The notes below the pieces were generated by a model. That model was not told the DNA's origin, searched no databases, and saw only the letters and a list, made by a program, of their open reading frames with translations. A stretch of 64,000 nt of DNA from an uncultured Opitutaceae bacterium (lineage in GTDB: Bacteria; Verrucomicrobiota; Verrucomicrobiia; Opitutales; Opitutaceae): NCBI GenBank assembly GCA_951813085.1, contig OX638348.1:2799627-2863626 (forward strand), given 5' to 3'. Made by a program: the position numbers and the translations under genes. Below are positions 18,509 to 26,300 of the stretch, in pieces (the first letter of the stretch is position 1; each line of letters opens with the position of its first letter).

Positions 18509-20053
18509 CTAGTGGAGAATGACGTGCAGGGCAGCCAGTGACAAAAGCATGGCGATTCCCATTTTACCGATGAATGGCGTGTCGGGTTCATAGTAGATCT
18601 TGTCTCTTGCGAATCCTCCTTTGGATCCAATGTAAATCGCGGCAAATCCGAATAAAATCACCCACATGGGCCTGACGAAATAATTCATGTCGGGAAAGAC
18701 CGTCTTGAGCGCAATTTGCAGCGGCGCGGTCGCCAAGAATACAACCAATGTAAGCCGATGCTTGGGAGCCACCAGAAACGCTGCAGCGCAAATCAAGATC
18801 ACTATGCCCGTATTAATATAATACCGTAGCTCATTCAGCGTATGCGTAAACGCCGCTCCCGAATCGTTGAGCTTAATATAGAGCAGCACGATCCCCATAA
18901 GGCCACCCGTGATGAAAGAAACCAGAATAGCGTTTTTACCAGATTGAACGACCTGCTTGTCGGTCGCGTTCTTATTGATATAGGGTTTATAAATATCGAT
19001 CGACCACAGGGTCGCTAGCGAATTGAACGTCGAGTCAACCGTACTCATCAACGAGGCGAACAAAGCGCAGAGAATAAGTCCTTTCAATCCCACGGGTAGA
19101 TACGTATTCACCAAATATGGAAATGCCGTATCGGGATCTTGCAGGGCATTCTCGCCCAATATTCCGACCAAGGCAATTCCGGGGATGATCACGATGGCGG
19201 CCATGAAATACTTCATGACACCTCCAACCATCAGACCGATCTGCACGTCCTTCATGCTTTGCGCAGCCAGGGAACGCTGCACCACAAGCTGATTGGCGCA
19301 CCAGTAATTGATATTCAGCAAGAAAGCTCCCGCTAAATGAATCCAAGGAAGCTTCTCGTGATCGGTGGGCAAGTGCAAATGCATCTTGTATCCCGTTTTT
19401 TCATAAAGCTGGCTCCATCCTCCAAGATGATGTATCGTAATCATCATGACAACGATTCCACCTGACAGCAAGATAACGAATTGGATGATATCCGTTCGAA
19501 CTACCGCCCCAAGACCTCCCATGTACGTGTAGATGGCGGAGAACATGCCCAGAGCGACAATCAATATAGAAACGCGAATAAACCGATCGCTATGAATAAA
19601 GCCCAGGTATTCCTCAAAAACGATATCCGCTGCATAGGCTCCCCAAAACAAACCCGCTCCTAGCGCAAGCGTTGCGAACAAGATGATATTCGAAATCGAA
19701 TAGATGAGAGCTACCGTCTTACCGAGTCGGGTTTTGATAAACTGGGTTATCGTGACGACGCGCTCCCGAAAGTACATGGGTACGAAAATGAAGGCCGCCA
19801 GAAAAAGCCCTTGGATCGCGTTGATTTCAAAATTCGCTTGCGCGAGTCCGTATAAATAGGCCGATCCGACGTACCCTAAAAATTGATACCCGTGTACGTT
19901 TGTAGCAATCGTTGAAAACGCGATCGAGTACCAGCGCAGTTTCCTCGAGTTCAGGAAATACTCCTCGGCAGTAGCGTCCTCTGAGGTCCTTCCAGAAATT
20001 GCCGCAGAAAAAACGGCTAGGAAGTAGACCAACACTATGAGCAAATCAACCAT
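18509..20053 (-). CDS. Sodium:solute symporter (SSS family)
   Basis: The membrane protein of about 514 residues has 13 or more hydrophobic helices and SSS-family features: EEYFLNSRKLRWYSIAFSTIATNVHGYQF near the N-terminus and a Na+-site-like LMSTVDSTFNSLATLWSIDIY segment. I chose the start MVDLLIVLVY at 20053, because the longer frame adds a polar segment not typical of the family. It is the first gene of a two-gene operon with a Gfo/Idh oxidoreductase, so the transported solute is probably a sugar, inositol or sugar acid (inference). Confidence 0.9.
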   Translation of the reverse strand: MVDLLIVLVYFLAVFSAAISGRTSEDATAEEYFLNSRKLRWYSIAFSTIATNVHGYQFLGYVGSAYLYGLAQANFEINAIQGLFLAAFIFVPMYFRERVVTITQFIKTRLGKTVALIYSISNIILFATLALGAGLFWGAYAADIVFEEYLGFIHSDRFIRVSILIVALGMFSAIYTYMGGLGAVVRTDIIQFVILLSGGIVVMMITIHHLGGWSQLYEKTGYKMHLHLPTDHEKLPWIHLAGAFLLNINYWCANQLVVQRSLAAQSMKDVQIGLMVGGVMKYFMAAIVIIPGIALVGILGENALQDPDTAFPYLVNTYLPVGLKGLILCALFASLMSTVDSTFNSLATLWSIDIYKPYINKNATDKQVVQSGKNAILVSFITGGLMGIVLLYIKLNDSGAAFTHTLNELRYYINTGIVILICAAAFLVAPKHRLTLVVFLATAPLQIALKTVFPDMNYFVRPMWVILFGFAAIYIGSKGGFARDKIYYEPDTPFIGKMGIAMLLSLAALHVILH

Positions 20054-20260
20054 GGAGCAATCTTGGGGATATTCTATACTTATGAGGCAGAGATCACGTA
20101 TCAATGGGTAAATCAATCCAGCATGCGACGATGCCTGGATTCGAATTCAATCCGGGATAATTCGTGCGAACGATCCGCCAATAAGAGGTATCAAGCGAAC
20201 CTACTCCTAGGTCAAGCGCCAATTATCCATAAATGGACATTAAGTCGCCCCTCAATCCCT

Positions 20261-21118
20261 TCACACCTCGTCCTTGATGACGGGCAGATCTACATACTTT
20301 CCCGGACGCTTCTCCTTATTCGCCCGCTGCGACTCCAGCATCTCTTCGGGTTTCAGCATGCTCATATTCCACACAGCGACATAGTCCAAGCCATCCGCGG
20401 TTGAATGATCACGAGCGTAATTAATCATCCGCTTGCAGCCATATACGGCTAGAGGCGCGTTCGCCGCAATTTCCTGAGCGATCTCCATCACACCGTTCAA
20501 CATCGATTCCTGATCGGAAAAGACCTGATTCACAAACCCCAATCGAAGCGCTTCTTCTGCCCCCATTCGCCTACCCGTATACGCAAGTTCCCGGACGACC
20601 CCCTCAGGGAGCAGTTTCACGATCCTGGGAAATGTCCCAACATCCGCCGTCATCGCAATCTTGACTTCGAAGATCGTAAAGAAGGCCCCGTCGCAAGCAT
20701 ACCGCACATCGCAGGCAGTCGCCAAGTCCACGCCTCCACCGATGCACCCTCCTTGTATCGCCGCCAATACGGGAATGCGGCATTTCTCCAGCGCCGAAAA
20801 ACTATCCTGCATCAAGGATACATGACTGAAAAAATCAGCGGCGGCCTGAGTGTCCTTTACGTCCGCTTCTCCCAGATTCAGGCCTTCGGCCACGCCAAAT
20901 TCCTGCAAGTCCAAACCTGCGGTGAAATGAAGGCCCGTCGACGAAATGACGATCACGCGCGCTTTCGAATTCCGATCGAGATCCCTCACAATCGCCGGAA
21001 GATCGTTCCAGAACGCTCGAGACATGCAGTTCCGTTTTTCAGGACGACTCAACTGAATGTGGGCAATCCGATTTTCAATGGTGACTTCAAAACAAGGGTA
21101 GCTCGCGGTTTCGCACAT
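20261..21118 (-). CDS. Enoyl-CoA hydratase/isomerase, dienoyl-CoA isomerase-like
   Basis: The 285-residue crotonase-family protein starts at MCETASYPCF (21118); the longer frame to 21184 adds no conserved sequence. It shows HFTAGLDLQEF for the first oxyanion loop and GGCIGGGVDLATACDVRYA for the second. The segment TIFEVKIAMTADVGTFPRI matches the delta3,5-delta2,4-dienoyl-CoA isomerase (ECH1) pattern, with acidic residues in EVKI and TADVGT. The enzyme would shift double bonds during breakdown of unsaturated acyl-CoAs. A TetR-like operator lies 127 bases upstream, nearly identical to the one before the acyl-CoA dehydrogenase unit. Confidence 0.88.
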   Translation of the reverse strand: MCETASYPCFEVTIENRIAHIQLSRPEKRNCMSRAFWNDLPAIVRDLDRNSKARVIVISSTGLHFTAGLDLQEFGVAEGLNLGEADVKDTQAAADFFSHVSLMQDSFSALEKCRIPVLAAIQGGCIGGGVDLATACDVRYACDGAFFTIFEVKIAMTADVGTFPRIVKLLPEGVVRELAYTGRRMGAEEALRLGFVNQVFSDQESMLNGVMEIAQEIAANAPLAVYGCKRMINYARDHSTADGLDYVAVWNMSMLKPEEMLESQRANKEKRPGKYVDLPVIKDEV

Positions 21119-21244
21119 TGTGATCGATTTTCTTTTGGAATATATAGACTTAACCCAATTGCAACCGAGGATGTAGTGTGCCATCTAGTCATTTGGCACT
21201 CTACATTGCAAATACAACCAACCGAGCCGATCTAGCCTTTTTTC

Positions 21245-21260
21245 TACCATACGGTCGGTA
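21245..21260. promoter_or_regulatory. TetR-like operator candidate, copy 2
   Basis: TACCATACGGTCGGTA matches the site at 3585-3600 in 15 of 16 bases, with identical TTC and AAA flanks. It lies upstream of the dienoyl-CoA isomerase-like gene on the minus strand, in a 240-base gap. Recurrence before two separate acyl-CoA-related units makes a shared regulator plausible. Confidence 0.55.
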
Positions 21261-21306
21261 AAAACATAGAGACAAAAACGTCACCTATCCGCAATAGAGC
21301 TATGAA

Positions 21307-21364
21307 ATGAACGACGAGTTCAGGCAGCGGTGCTTGTCGCCGTTGCCTGAAACGACTTGTTATC
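21307..21364 (-). other. attC-like recombination site
   Basis: On the minus strand the site runs GATAACAAG...TTTCAGGCA, a 17-base spacer, TGCCTGAA...CGTTCAT. The inner arms TTCAGGCA/TGCCTGAA pair perfectly. Outer AAC and GTT boxes are offset by unpaired bases, as in integron attC sites. The stop codon of the DUF4375 gene (TAA, 21362-21360) overlaps the left box, the usual cassette arrangement. The right box GTTCATT departs from GTTRRRY. No integrase is in the window. Confidence 0.55.
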
Positions 21365-21839
21365 TGGATTCTTCATAGTGCTTAAGTGCTAAGCCGCTCA
21401 CGTCTTCCTCATATGCTAGAAAACGCTGATCATGTGACTCAAAACGATCTGAATCTGGTGATACTTCTTTAAGTTGATTTTGTCTCTTTGTTTGGTCTTT
21501 TGAAGGTTCACCGTCGGGGAAGAGGAACATAGCATCAGCCAAAATTTCAGCGGTTTTCTGTGCTCCAATCCTTATTAGGGATTCTTTGGTTTCAAGACAA
21601 TGGTCGCCTGAACTGTTAAAGAAGTACTGGTCAAATCCCCCGTTGTTTATCTCCGCCTCCAGTTCCCAAACACGTAAGAATGCTCTTTCAGCTTCATCTA
21701 GATCATCAAATCCGTTCTTTTTCTCTTTTTCAGAAATGGTGCTGTAAGCCTTCCAAAGAGAAGACTCCTCAGCACCGTGAGAGGTAGCGGCGGTCGTCAT
21801 CCCAAGCAGGCTCAACATTCCTAGTATCCATTTTTTCAT
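21360..21839 (-). CDS. DUF4375/DMP19-like protein with signal peptide, probable gene-cassette product
   Basis: The start at 21839 gives a signal peptide, MKKWILGMLSLLGMTTAATS, followed by a domain with VWELEAEINNGGFDQYFFNS. That motif is typical of the DMP19/DUF4375 family, whose function is not known to me. The 159-residue length suits the family plus a signal peptide. The stop codon falls inside the attC-like site, and the sequence just before the start ends in GGCGTTATC, which could be the right box of a preceding, degenerate site. Together these suggest a mobile gene cassette. Its base composition is more AT-rich than the neighbouring metabolic genes. Confidence 0.7.
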   Translation of the reverse strand: MKKWILGMLSLLGMTTAATSHGAEESSLWKAYSTISEKEKKNGFDDLDEAERAFLRVWELEAEINNGGFDQYFFNSSGDHCLETKESLIRIGAQKTAEILADAMFLFPDGEPSKDQTKRQNQLKEVSPDSDRFESHDQRFLAYEEDVSGLALKHYEESR

Positions 21840-21931
21840 TTTTGAGATAACGCCAAGGTGGCACGCGGCGAGAATCGCCATTGTGACGACCGCCTTTTCC
21901 GAATATTTTAATTTTGGATACATTTTTAAAT

Positions 21932-22297
21932 CTATTTTTGTGTATTTGGTTGAGCTTCTTTTTGCTGTTGTTGTTTCGTCCGTTGTAGCAGCTCTAGTCG
22001 CTCTTTTTCTTTTTCATTTTGATAGGTCTTAACCTTCGCTGTGACGTAAGCCGCAACTGCTGCCGTAACAGCTACTGCGATCAATAATTTTATGAATCCA
22101 CCGATTTTAGCATGCGGTCTGTAAGCGATGAGCGCCAACCACGCTCTAGTGGCTTTGGATCTAAACCCTTTCCCGAAATTACCAGGGTTGTCGGTCCATC
22201 CTTTCTTGTACCGTCGTTCTGATTCCGAAGCTGTAACCACTTCACCCTTTGGGGCTTTGAACTCGTGATATACGTAGGTGTTGGGTTCCTCTTCCAT
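21932..22297 (-). CDS. Hypothetical single-span membrane protein
   Basis: I do not recognise this protein. From the start MEEEPNTYVY it has 121 residues. The N-terminal segment YHEFKAPKGEVVTASESERR-YKKGWTDNPGNFG resembles a small domain (...GEVVxxxxxExxxxxGWxDxPxxF) seen in assorted phage and chromosomal proteins. One membrane helix (KLLIAVAVTAAVAAYVTA) and a charged, glutamine-rich tail (RTKQQQQKEAQ) follow. The open frame extends to 22552, but the upstream part is basic and low in complexity, so a start at 22297 (or 22342) is likelier. It lies just upstream of the cassette-like DUF4375 gene, in the same orientation. Confidence 0.5.
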   Translation of the reverse strand: MEEEPNTYVYHEFKAPKGEVVTASESERRYKKGWTDNPGNFGKGFRSKATRAWLALIAYRPHAKIGGFIKLLIAVAVTAAVAAYVTAKVKTYQNEKEKERLELLQRTKQQQQKEAQPNTQK

Positions 22298-22696
22298 CTT
22301 TTTTTCTGCCAACAGTGTTAATAAATCACAGCTTTTGTGCATATGACATACCAAAATCTGATTAGAATGCTGGATCCAAATTTGTAAAAAAGCGCGCTTT
22401 TTCGTCAAATCCGTCCCTCTATTTCCGGTTTTTGAAATTAGACGAATTCCTCCAATTCTCACTCTTTTTAGCCGATTTTCCTGACTTTTGTACGAAAATC
22501 GGCGCATTTTCGCATATTTTGGCCGAAATACATTTTCCGCTTTTTGGATCAACCGTCATGTTATACGCTCGCGTCGAAAGAAGAATCGAATGGATGAAGA
22601 AGCGCGCTTCCGGGACCTGCAGGTTCGAGTCCCCCACTCGACTTCAGCTAACTTTCCTCGGTTTTATACGATCGAATCCGAAATAAGCGAACTACT
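22298..22696. other. Intergenic stretch with tRNA-3'-end-like fragment
   Basis: AT-rich sequence between the small membrane protein and the second Fe-ADH. At 22622-22632 the plus strand carries GGTTCGAGTCC, like a tRNA T-arm, followed by ACTCGAC. No D-arm or anticodon arm can be folded upstream and the T-stem does not pair well. It may be a decayed tRNA or old attachment-site remnant; no functional RNA is claimed. Confidence 0.3.
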
Positions 22697-23845
22697 CTAG
22701 TAGGCCGACTCGTAGATCTCGATCATGTCCTGCTCAGAAAGGACTCTCGGATTGTTCTTTAGAAGCCGATCGATCTGGATCGCATCCGCCGCCATCTCCG
22801 GAATGACGGATCGAGGGATATCTAGAAAACGAATCCCTTTGGGGATTTCCACTTTTCGGCAAAGGACTTCCATCTGACTTACGGCTTCTTGAGCCGCTTG
22901 CTCATTCGACATCCCTTGAACCTCCATCCCCATAGCGTTCGCTATCTCATAAAACCGGTCCAAGCAACTCTCCTTGTTCCACTCCATTACATACGGAAGC
23001 AGCAGTGCATTGCTGACGCCATGGGCGATATTGAAGCGGCCTCCGAGTGGATAGGCCAGCGCATGCACGGCCCCGACTCCTGCATTTCCGAATGCCATCC
23101 CCGCCATCAGGCTAGCGGTGGCCATGGAGTTCCGGGCAACCAAGTTCTCCGGTTCATCATACGCGGTGGGCAGGCTGCTCGCAATCATCTTGATCGCGCC
23201 CAGTGCCAGGGAATCCGTAATGGGCCACGCGTTCACGGAAATGTAGGCTTCGATCGCATGGACCAGGGCGTCCACCCCGCTGGCTGCAGTTACCGGCCTG
23301 GGCATGGTCACCGTCATCTCCGGCGCTACGATGGCAACATCAGGCAAGATATGATCGCTCACGATGCCCTTCTTGAGCTGAGCGGACTTGTCCGAGAGGA
23401 TGGAGATATTCGTTACCTCGGATCCCGTACCCGCTGTGGTGGGAATGGCGATTACCGGAGGGCCTCGTCGAGGAACCAGATCGACCCCAAACAAATCCTC
23501 TATCGGTCCGTCATGACCGGAGGCAGCGGAAACGGCTTTGGCGATATCCATGGCGCTGCCACCCCCTACAGCGATTAGACCGTCGCAGTCGTCGTCCAAA
23601 TATTGCCGCTTGCATTCATCGACCAGATACACTTCCGGTTCCGGAAGAACACGGTTGTACACGCAATACGAAATTCCTTGAAGCGCGTCTTCTGCGATCT
23701 TTGCCGTACCTACGGACTGCAGAATCGTATCCGTTACAATCAACGGTGTCTTCATCCCAAGGCGAACGACCTCGTCCTTCAAGCAAGCCACCGATCCGGA
23801 GCCGGTAATCAATTTGCGAGCCACCTTGAAATTCGAAACTTTCAT
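22697..23845 (-). CDS. Iron-containing alcohol dehydrogenase (second copy)
   Basis: This type III Fe-ADH of 382 residues starts at MKVSNFKVARKLITGSGS; the frame can extend four residues upstream to 23857. It shows AVGGGSAMDIAKAVSAA, IPTTAGTGSEVTN, and metal-ligand regions GVDALVHAIEAYIS and GAVHALAYPLGGRFNIAHG. It is not a near-duplicate of the copy at 6880, differing across the whole length. No operon partner is visible: the gene is flanked by the cassette-like region downstream and by repeat elements upstream. Substrate undetermined; lactaldehyde-, propanediol- or butanol-type alcohols are possible. Confidence 0.92.
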   Translation of the reverse strand: MKVSNFKVARKLITGSGSVACLKDEVVRLGMKTPLIVTDTILQSVGTAKIAEDALQGISYCVYNRVLPEPEVYLVDECKRQYLDDDCDGLIAVGGGSAMDIAKAVSAASGHDGPIEDLFGVDLVPRRGPPVIAIPTTAGTGSEVTNISILSDKSAQLKKGIVSDHILPDVAIVAPEMTVTMPRPVTAASGVDALVHAIEAYISVNAWPITDSLALGAIKMIASSLPTAYDEPENLVARNSMATASLMAGMAFGNAGVGAVHALAYPLGGRFNIAHGVSNALLLPYVMEWNKESCLDRFYEIANAMGMEVQGMSNEQAAQEAVSQMEVLCRKVEIPKGIRFLDIPRSVIPEMAADAIQIDRLLKNNPRVLSEQDMIEIYESAY

Positions 23846-23994
23846 GAATTGACCCATCTAGAAGGAAGACATCCGAAACGCCACGAAAAAATACAGGTCT
23901 AGCGTTGAAAGAAGTAACATTCGTAACAACGTAACAACTACGCGTTATTTATCGCATATCGATGAATTCGTTTGGGAGCATTTGCACGATGGTT

Positions 23995-24157
23995 TTTAGA
24001 TATACGGCCGCTACCAGACCCATTGTCTTGACCCGTCGGCGGTTCGACCGGAGTAGACGAAAACGTTGCTATTCTATTTTCTGACATCGCTCACTTTGAT
24101 CGCTAGTTCCCTCCTCCGTCGGGAAATAGGTTTCAGCGAAGCTGAAAATAGGTTCGA
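23995..24157. repeat. Partial copy of the internal module of the TTAACAGGAT repeat family
   Basis: This stretch repeats, with changes, the module seen inside the full elements at 24167 and 31915: TTTAGATATA..., a GTCGGCGG segment, ACATCGCTCAC...GATCGCTAGTTCCCT, and TTTCAGCGAAGCTGAAAATAGG. The last forms a short hairpin (TTTCAGC/GCTGAAA). It directly precedes the full copy at 24167. Bases 23846-23994 hold nothing I can support. Confidence 0.6.
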
Positions 24158-24166
24158 GATTGTCTT

Positions 24167-24634
24167 TTAACAGGGATCCCGCCAAGGCGGGAGCAGGATG
24201 TCCCGTCTTTCGCCGGGCCAGCAAGTTCGATCGAGCGGGACTTTTACGAACATCGAATTTGTTGAAGACCCAGATGGGTGATTCGTCCAGAAGTTGATCT
24301 TGCGCTATTCGTAATTAAATCTGCTCTCGCTTCAGCGGGATCCCAGTTAATTAACTTCTTTAGATATATTGTCGCTACCAAACCCATTGTCTCGACCTGT
24401 CAGTGCCATAGCAAAAGTGGCGTTCCTGTATTTTCCAACATCGCTCACTGCGATCGCTAGTTCCCTCCTCCGTCGAGAAATGGGTTTCAGCGAAGCTGAA
24501 AATAGGTTCGAACTATGTGGCCTACAACAATCCAGATCTCATCATGTAGCCCTGAAAGGGCATCATGCGAGCGAGGCACGAGCGCCTTGTCTCGGCGTAT
24601 CCCGTTTTAGCGGGAGTAGACGGAATCCTGTTAA
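24167..24634. repeat. TTAACAGGAT element, copy A (468 bp)
   Basis: The left end is TTAACAGGGAT (one extra G) and the right end CGGAATCCTGTTAA, inverted copies of each other. Inside lie hairpin modules: GGATCCCGCC/GGCGGGA, CGCTTCAGCG, ACATCGCTCACTGCGATCGC, TTTCAGCGAAGCTGAAA, and a CATCATGTAGCCCTGAAAGGGCATCATGCGAGCG-type segment. It has no coding capacity and fills the gap between the Fe-ADH and the first sulfatase. Related copies lie at 31915, 38611, 43622 and 46518. Confidence 0.75.
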
Positions 24635-24648
24635 TTCATCAACAAATC

Positions 24649-26187
24649 TCAGTTCCGATTGCTCAATCGAGGAGCCGAGTACCCTTGGGTACGGATTTTA
24701 TCCAGCTTCTTGAGCAGACTTGAGACGACTTCTGGATGTTCTCCAGCGACATTCGATCGCTGCTCCAAATCCGTATCCAAATTGTATAGCTCAATTGGCT
24801 GATCGTCATCAGGTGCATAGCCGCGACTCGATTCCCATTCCGCTACAGCATCTCGTCTCGTTTCGTATCCGGTATCCACATTCAAAAGCAGCCAAGCGCC
24901 ATCCCGAATCGCATACCGGTCCTCAAACGTGTTATGAATATGGCTCGACCGAATCGATGCTACGTCTCCTTTCAATAGAGGTAGCAGGTTGTGGGAATCC
25001 TCCGCTTGATCGTCAGGCAGCTCGAACCCAATCGCAGCCGCAATCGTAGCGAAGATATCGATCTGCGACACGAGGGCTTTCGAGACCATGTCCGGCTTGG
25101 TTATTCCGGGCCATCGTACGATGAAAGGCACACGGTGGCCCCCTTCATAGATATCGCGTTTCAAGCCACGCAGGGGCTCGGACGACCAATGTCCGTATTT
25201 CTCAGCCCGCGTATAGGCGTAGTGCTCGGGTCCGTTATCCGCCGAGAAAACAACAAGCGTATTATCCGCCTGACCTGATTCTTCCAAGGCCGCGAGCAGT
25301 TGGCCGCAGGCATCATCGGTTTCGTTGACGAAGTCACCGTAGGGACCGGCCTCCGACGAACCATCGAAGGCATCATTAGGAATGATGGGCGCATGCGGCG
25401 AGGGAAAGGCGAAATAGAGGAAGAAGGGCTTATTAGTCGACGCCTGCTCCCGAATGTACGCAACCCCCCTGCGCGTCGTTTCCGGAATATTTTCGTAGGG
25501 ATCCCAGCTTGAAGCCATGGGTCCCGGCCTGCATTCCCAATTCCCCTCCTTGATCGGTTTCCAAAGGGACGTATCCATCAAGGTATCGGGCGCATCAACT
25601 ACCCGGTCGTCCTCGATCCAGCAATACGGAGGGAAATTGATAACCGTGTCCCCGAAATAGTGATCGAATCCGTGCGCGAGCGGTCCATCCGGTATCCGTC
25701 TTCCCCAATCAAAGGCCTCCGGAGGCCACGCCGCTCGCCGTCCCTCTCCCACTTTTTCCGCATGCGGCTTTCTGATCGCTTCCCAGTCCCAACCCAAATG
25801 CCACTTCCCGATCGCTGCGGTGGCATAGCCCTGTTCTTTGAGCATTTCCGGAAGCGTCAGACGCTCCGACGAAAAGGCGGACAATCCGAACGCATTGACG
25901 ATCCCATAGAATTTCCGCCAGTGATGCCGCCCCGTAAGCAAGGCATAGCGACTCGGCGTACAGATTCCCGAAGAGGAGTGGCCATCCGTAAAGCGTAGAC
26001 CGCTTCTCGCTAGCGCGTCCAAATGAGGCGTCGGGATTTTTGATTTCGGGTTGTAGCGGCCTAGGTCGCCATATCCTAAATCATCCGCATATATGATCAA
26101 GATATTGGGGAGTGGATCCAATTCATCGGAATAGGACAGAGCCGTCGCCAACCCCCATGCCACTAGAGTCAATATCGTGTTTCGCAT
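24649..26187 (-). CDS. Arylsulfatase-type S1 sulfatase (exported) 1
   Basis: The start at 26187 gives a signal peptide (MRNTILTLVAWGLATALS) and 512 residues. The alkaline-phosphatase-fold sulfatase signature is complete: ILIIYADDLGYGDLG for metal binding, the formylglycine motif CTPSR with Cys76, GKWHLGWD, and SADNGPEHYA. The catalytic cysteine needs conversion to formylglycine by a maturase not encoded in the window. Family role: hydrolysis of sulfate esters, typically on polysaccharides in marine PVC bacteria. It lies 113 bases downstream of the haem-protein operon on the same strand and could be its last gene. Confidence 0.93.
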   Translation of the reverse strand: MRNTILTLVAWGLATALSYSDELDPLPNILIIYADDLGYGDLGRYNPKSKIPTPHLDALARSGLRFTDGHSSSGICTPSRYALLTGRHHWRKFYGIVNAFGLSAFSSERLTLPEMLKEQGYATAAIGKWHLGWDWEAIRKPHAEKVGEGRRAAWPPEAFDWGRRIPDGPLAHGFDHYFGDTVINFPPYCWIEDDRVVDAPDTLMDTSLWKPIKEGNWECRPGPMASSWDPYENIPETTRRGVAYIREQASTNKPFFLYFAFPSPHAPIIPNDAFDGSSEAGPYGDFVNETDDACGQLLAALEESGQADNTLVVFSADNGPEHYAYTRAEKYGHWSSEPLRGLKRDIYEGGHRVPFIVRWPGITKPDMVSKALVSQIDIFATIAAAIGFELPDDQAEDSHNLLPLLKGDVASIRSSHIHNTFEDRYAIRDGAWLLLNVDTGYETRRDAVAEWESSRGYAPDDDQPIELYNLDTDLEQRSNVAGEHPEVVSSLLKKLDKIRTQGYSAPRLSNRN

Positions 26188-26300
26188 AAAAATGATAGAG
26201 TCGCTGCTATCCACTCAACTTCAAGCATACGAATCAACCGCGAGCGGCGCCAATAGCAATGCCTTCAATCCACCCGAAATCAACTGGGCGATCGCATTCA

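Noticed and set aside
21839-21923. Complete second attC-like site upstream of the DUF4375 gene
   Set aside because: Only a right-box-like GGCGTTATC and a weak AAGGCGG/CCACCTT pairing are seen; the left AAC box is missing.
22298-22552. N-terminal extension of the small membrane protein
   Set aside because: Basic, low-complexity sequence with no conserved pattern; a later start fits better.
22575-22650. tRNA-like 3' end (GGTTCGAGTCC followed by ACTCGAC, with GTCGA about 65 bases upstream)
   Set aside because: The T-stem does not pair properly and no D-arm or anticodon arm can be formed, so it is at most a decayed remnant.
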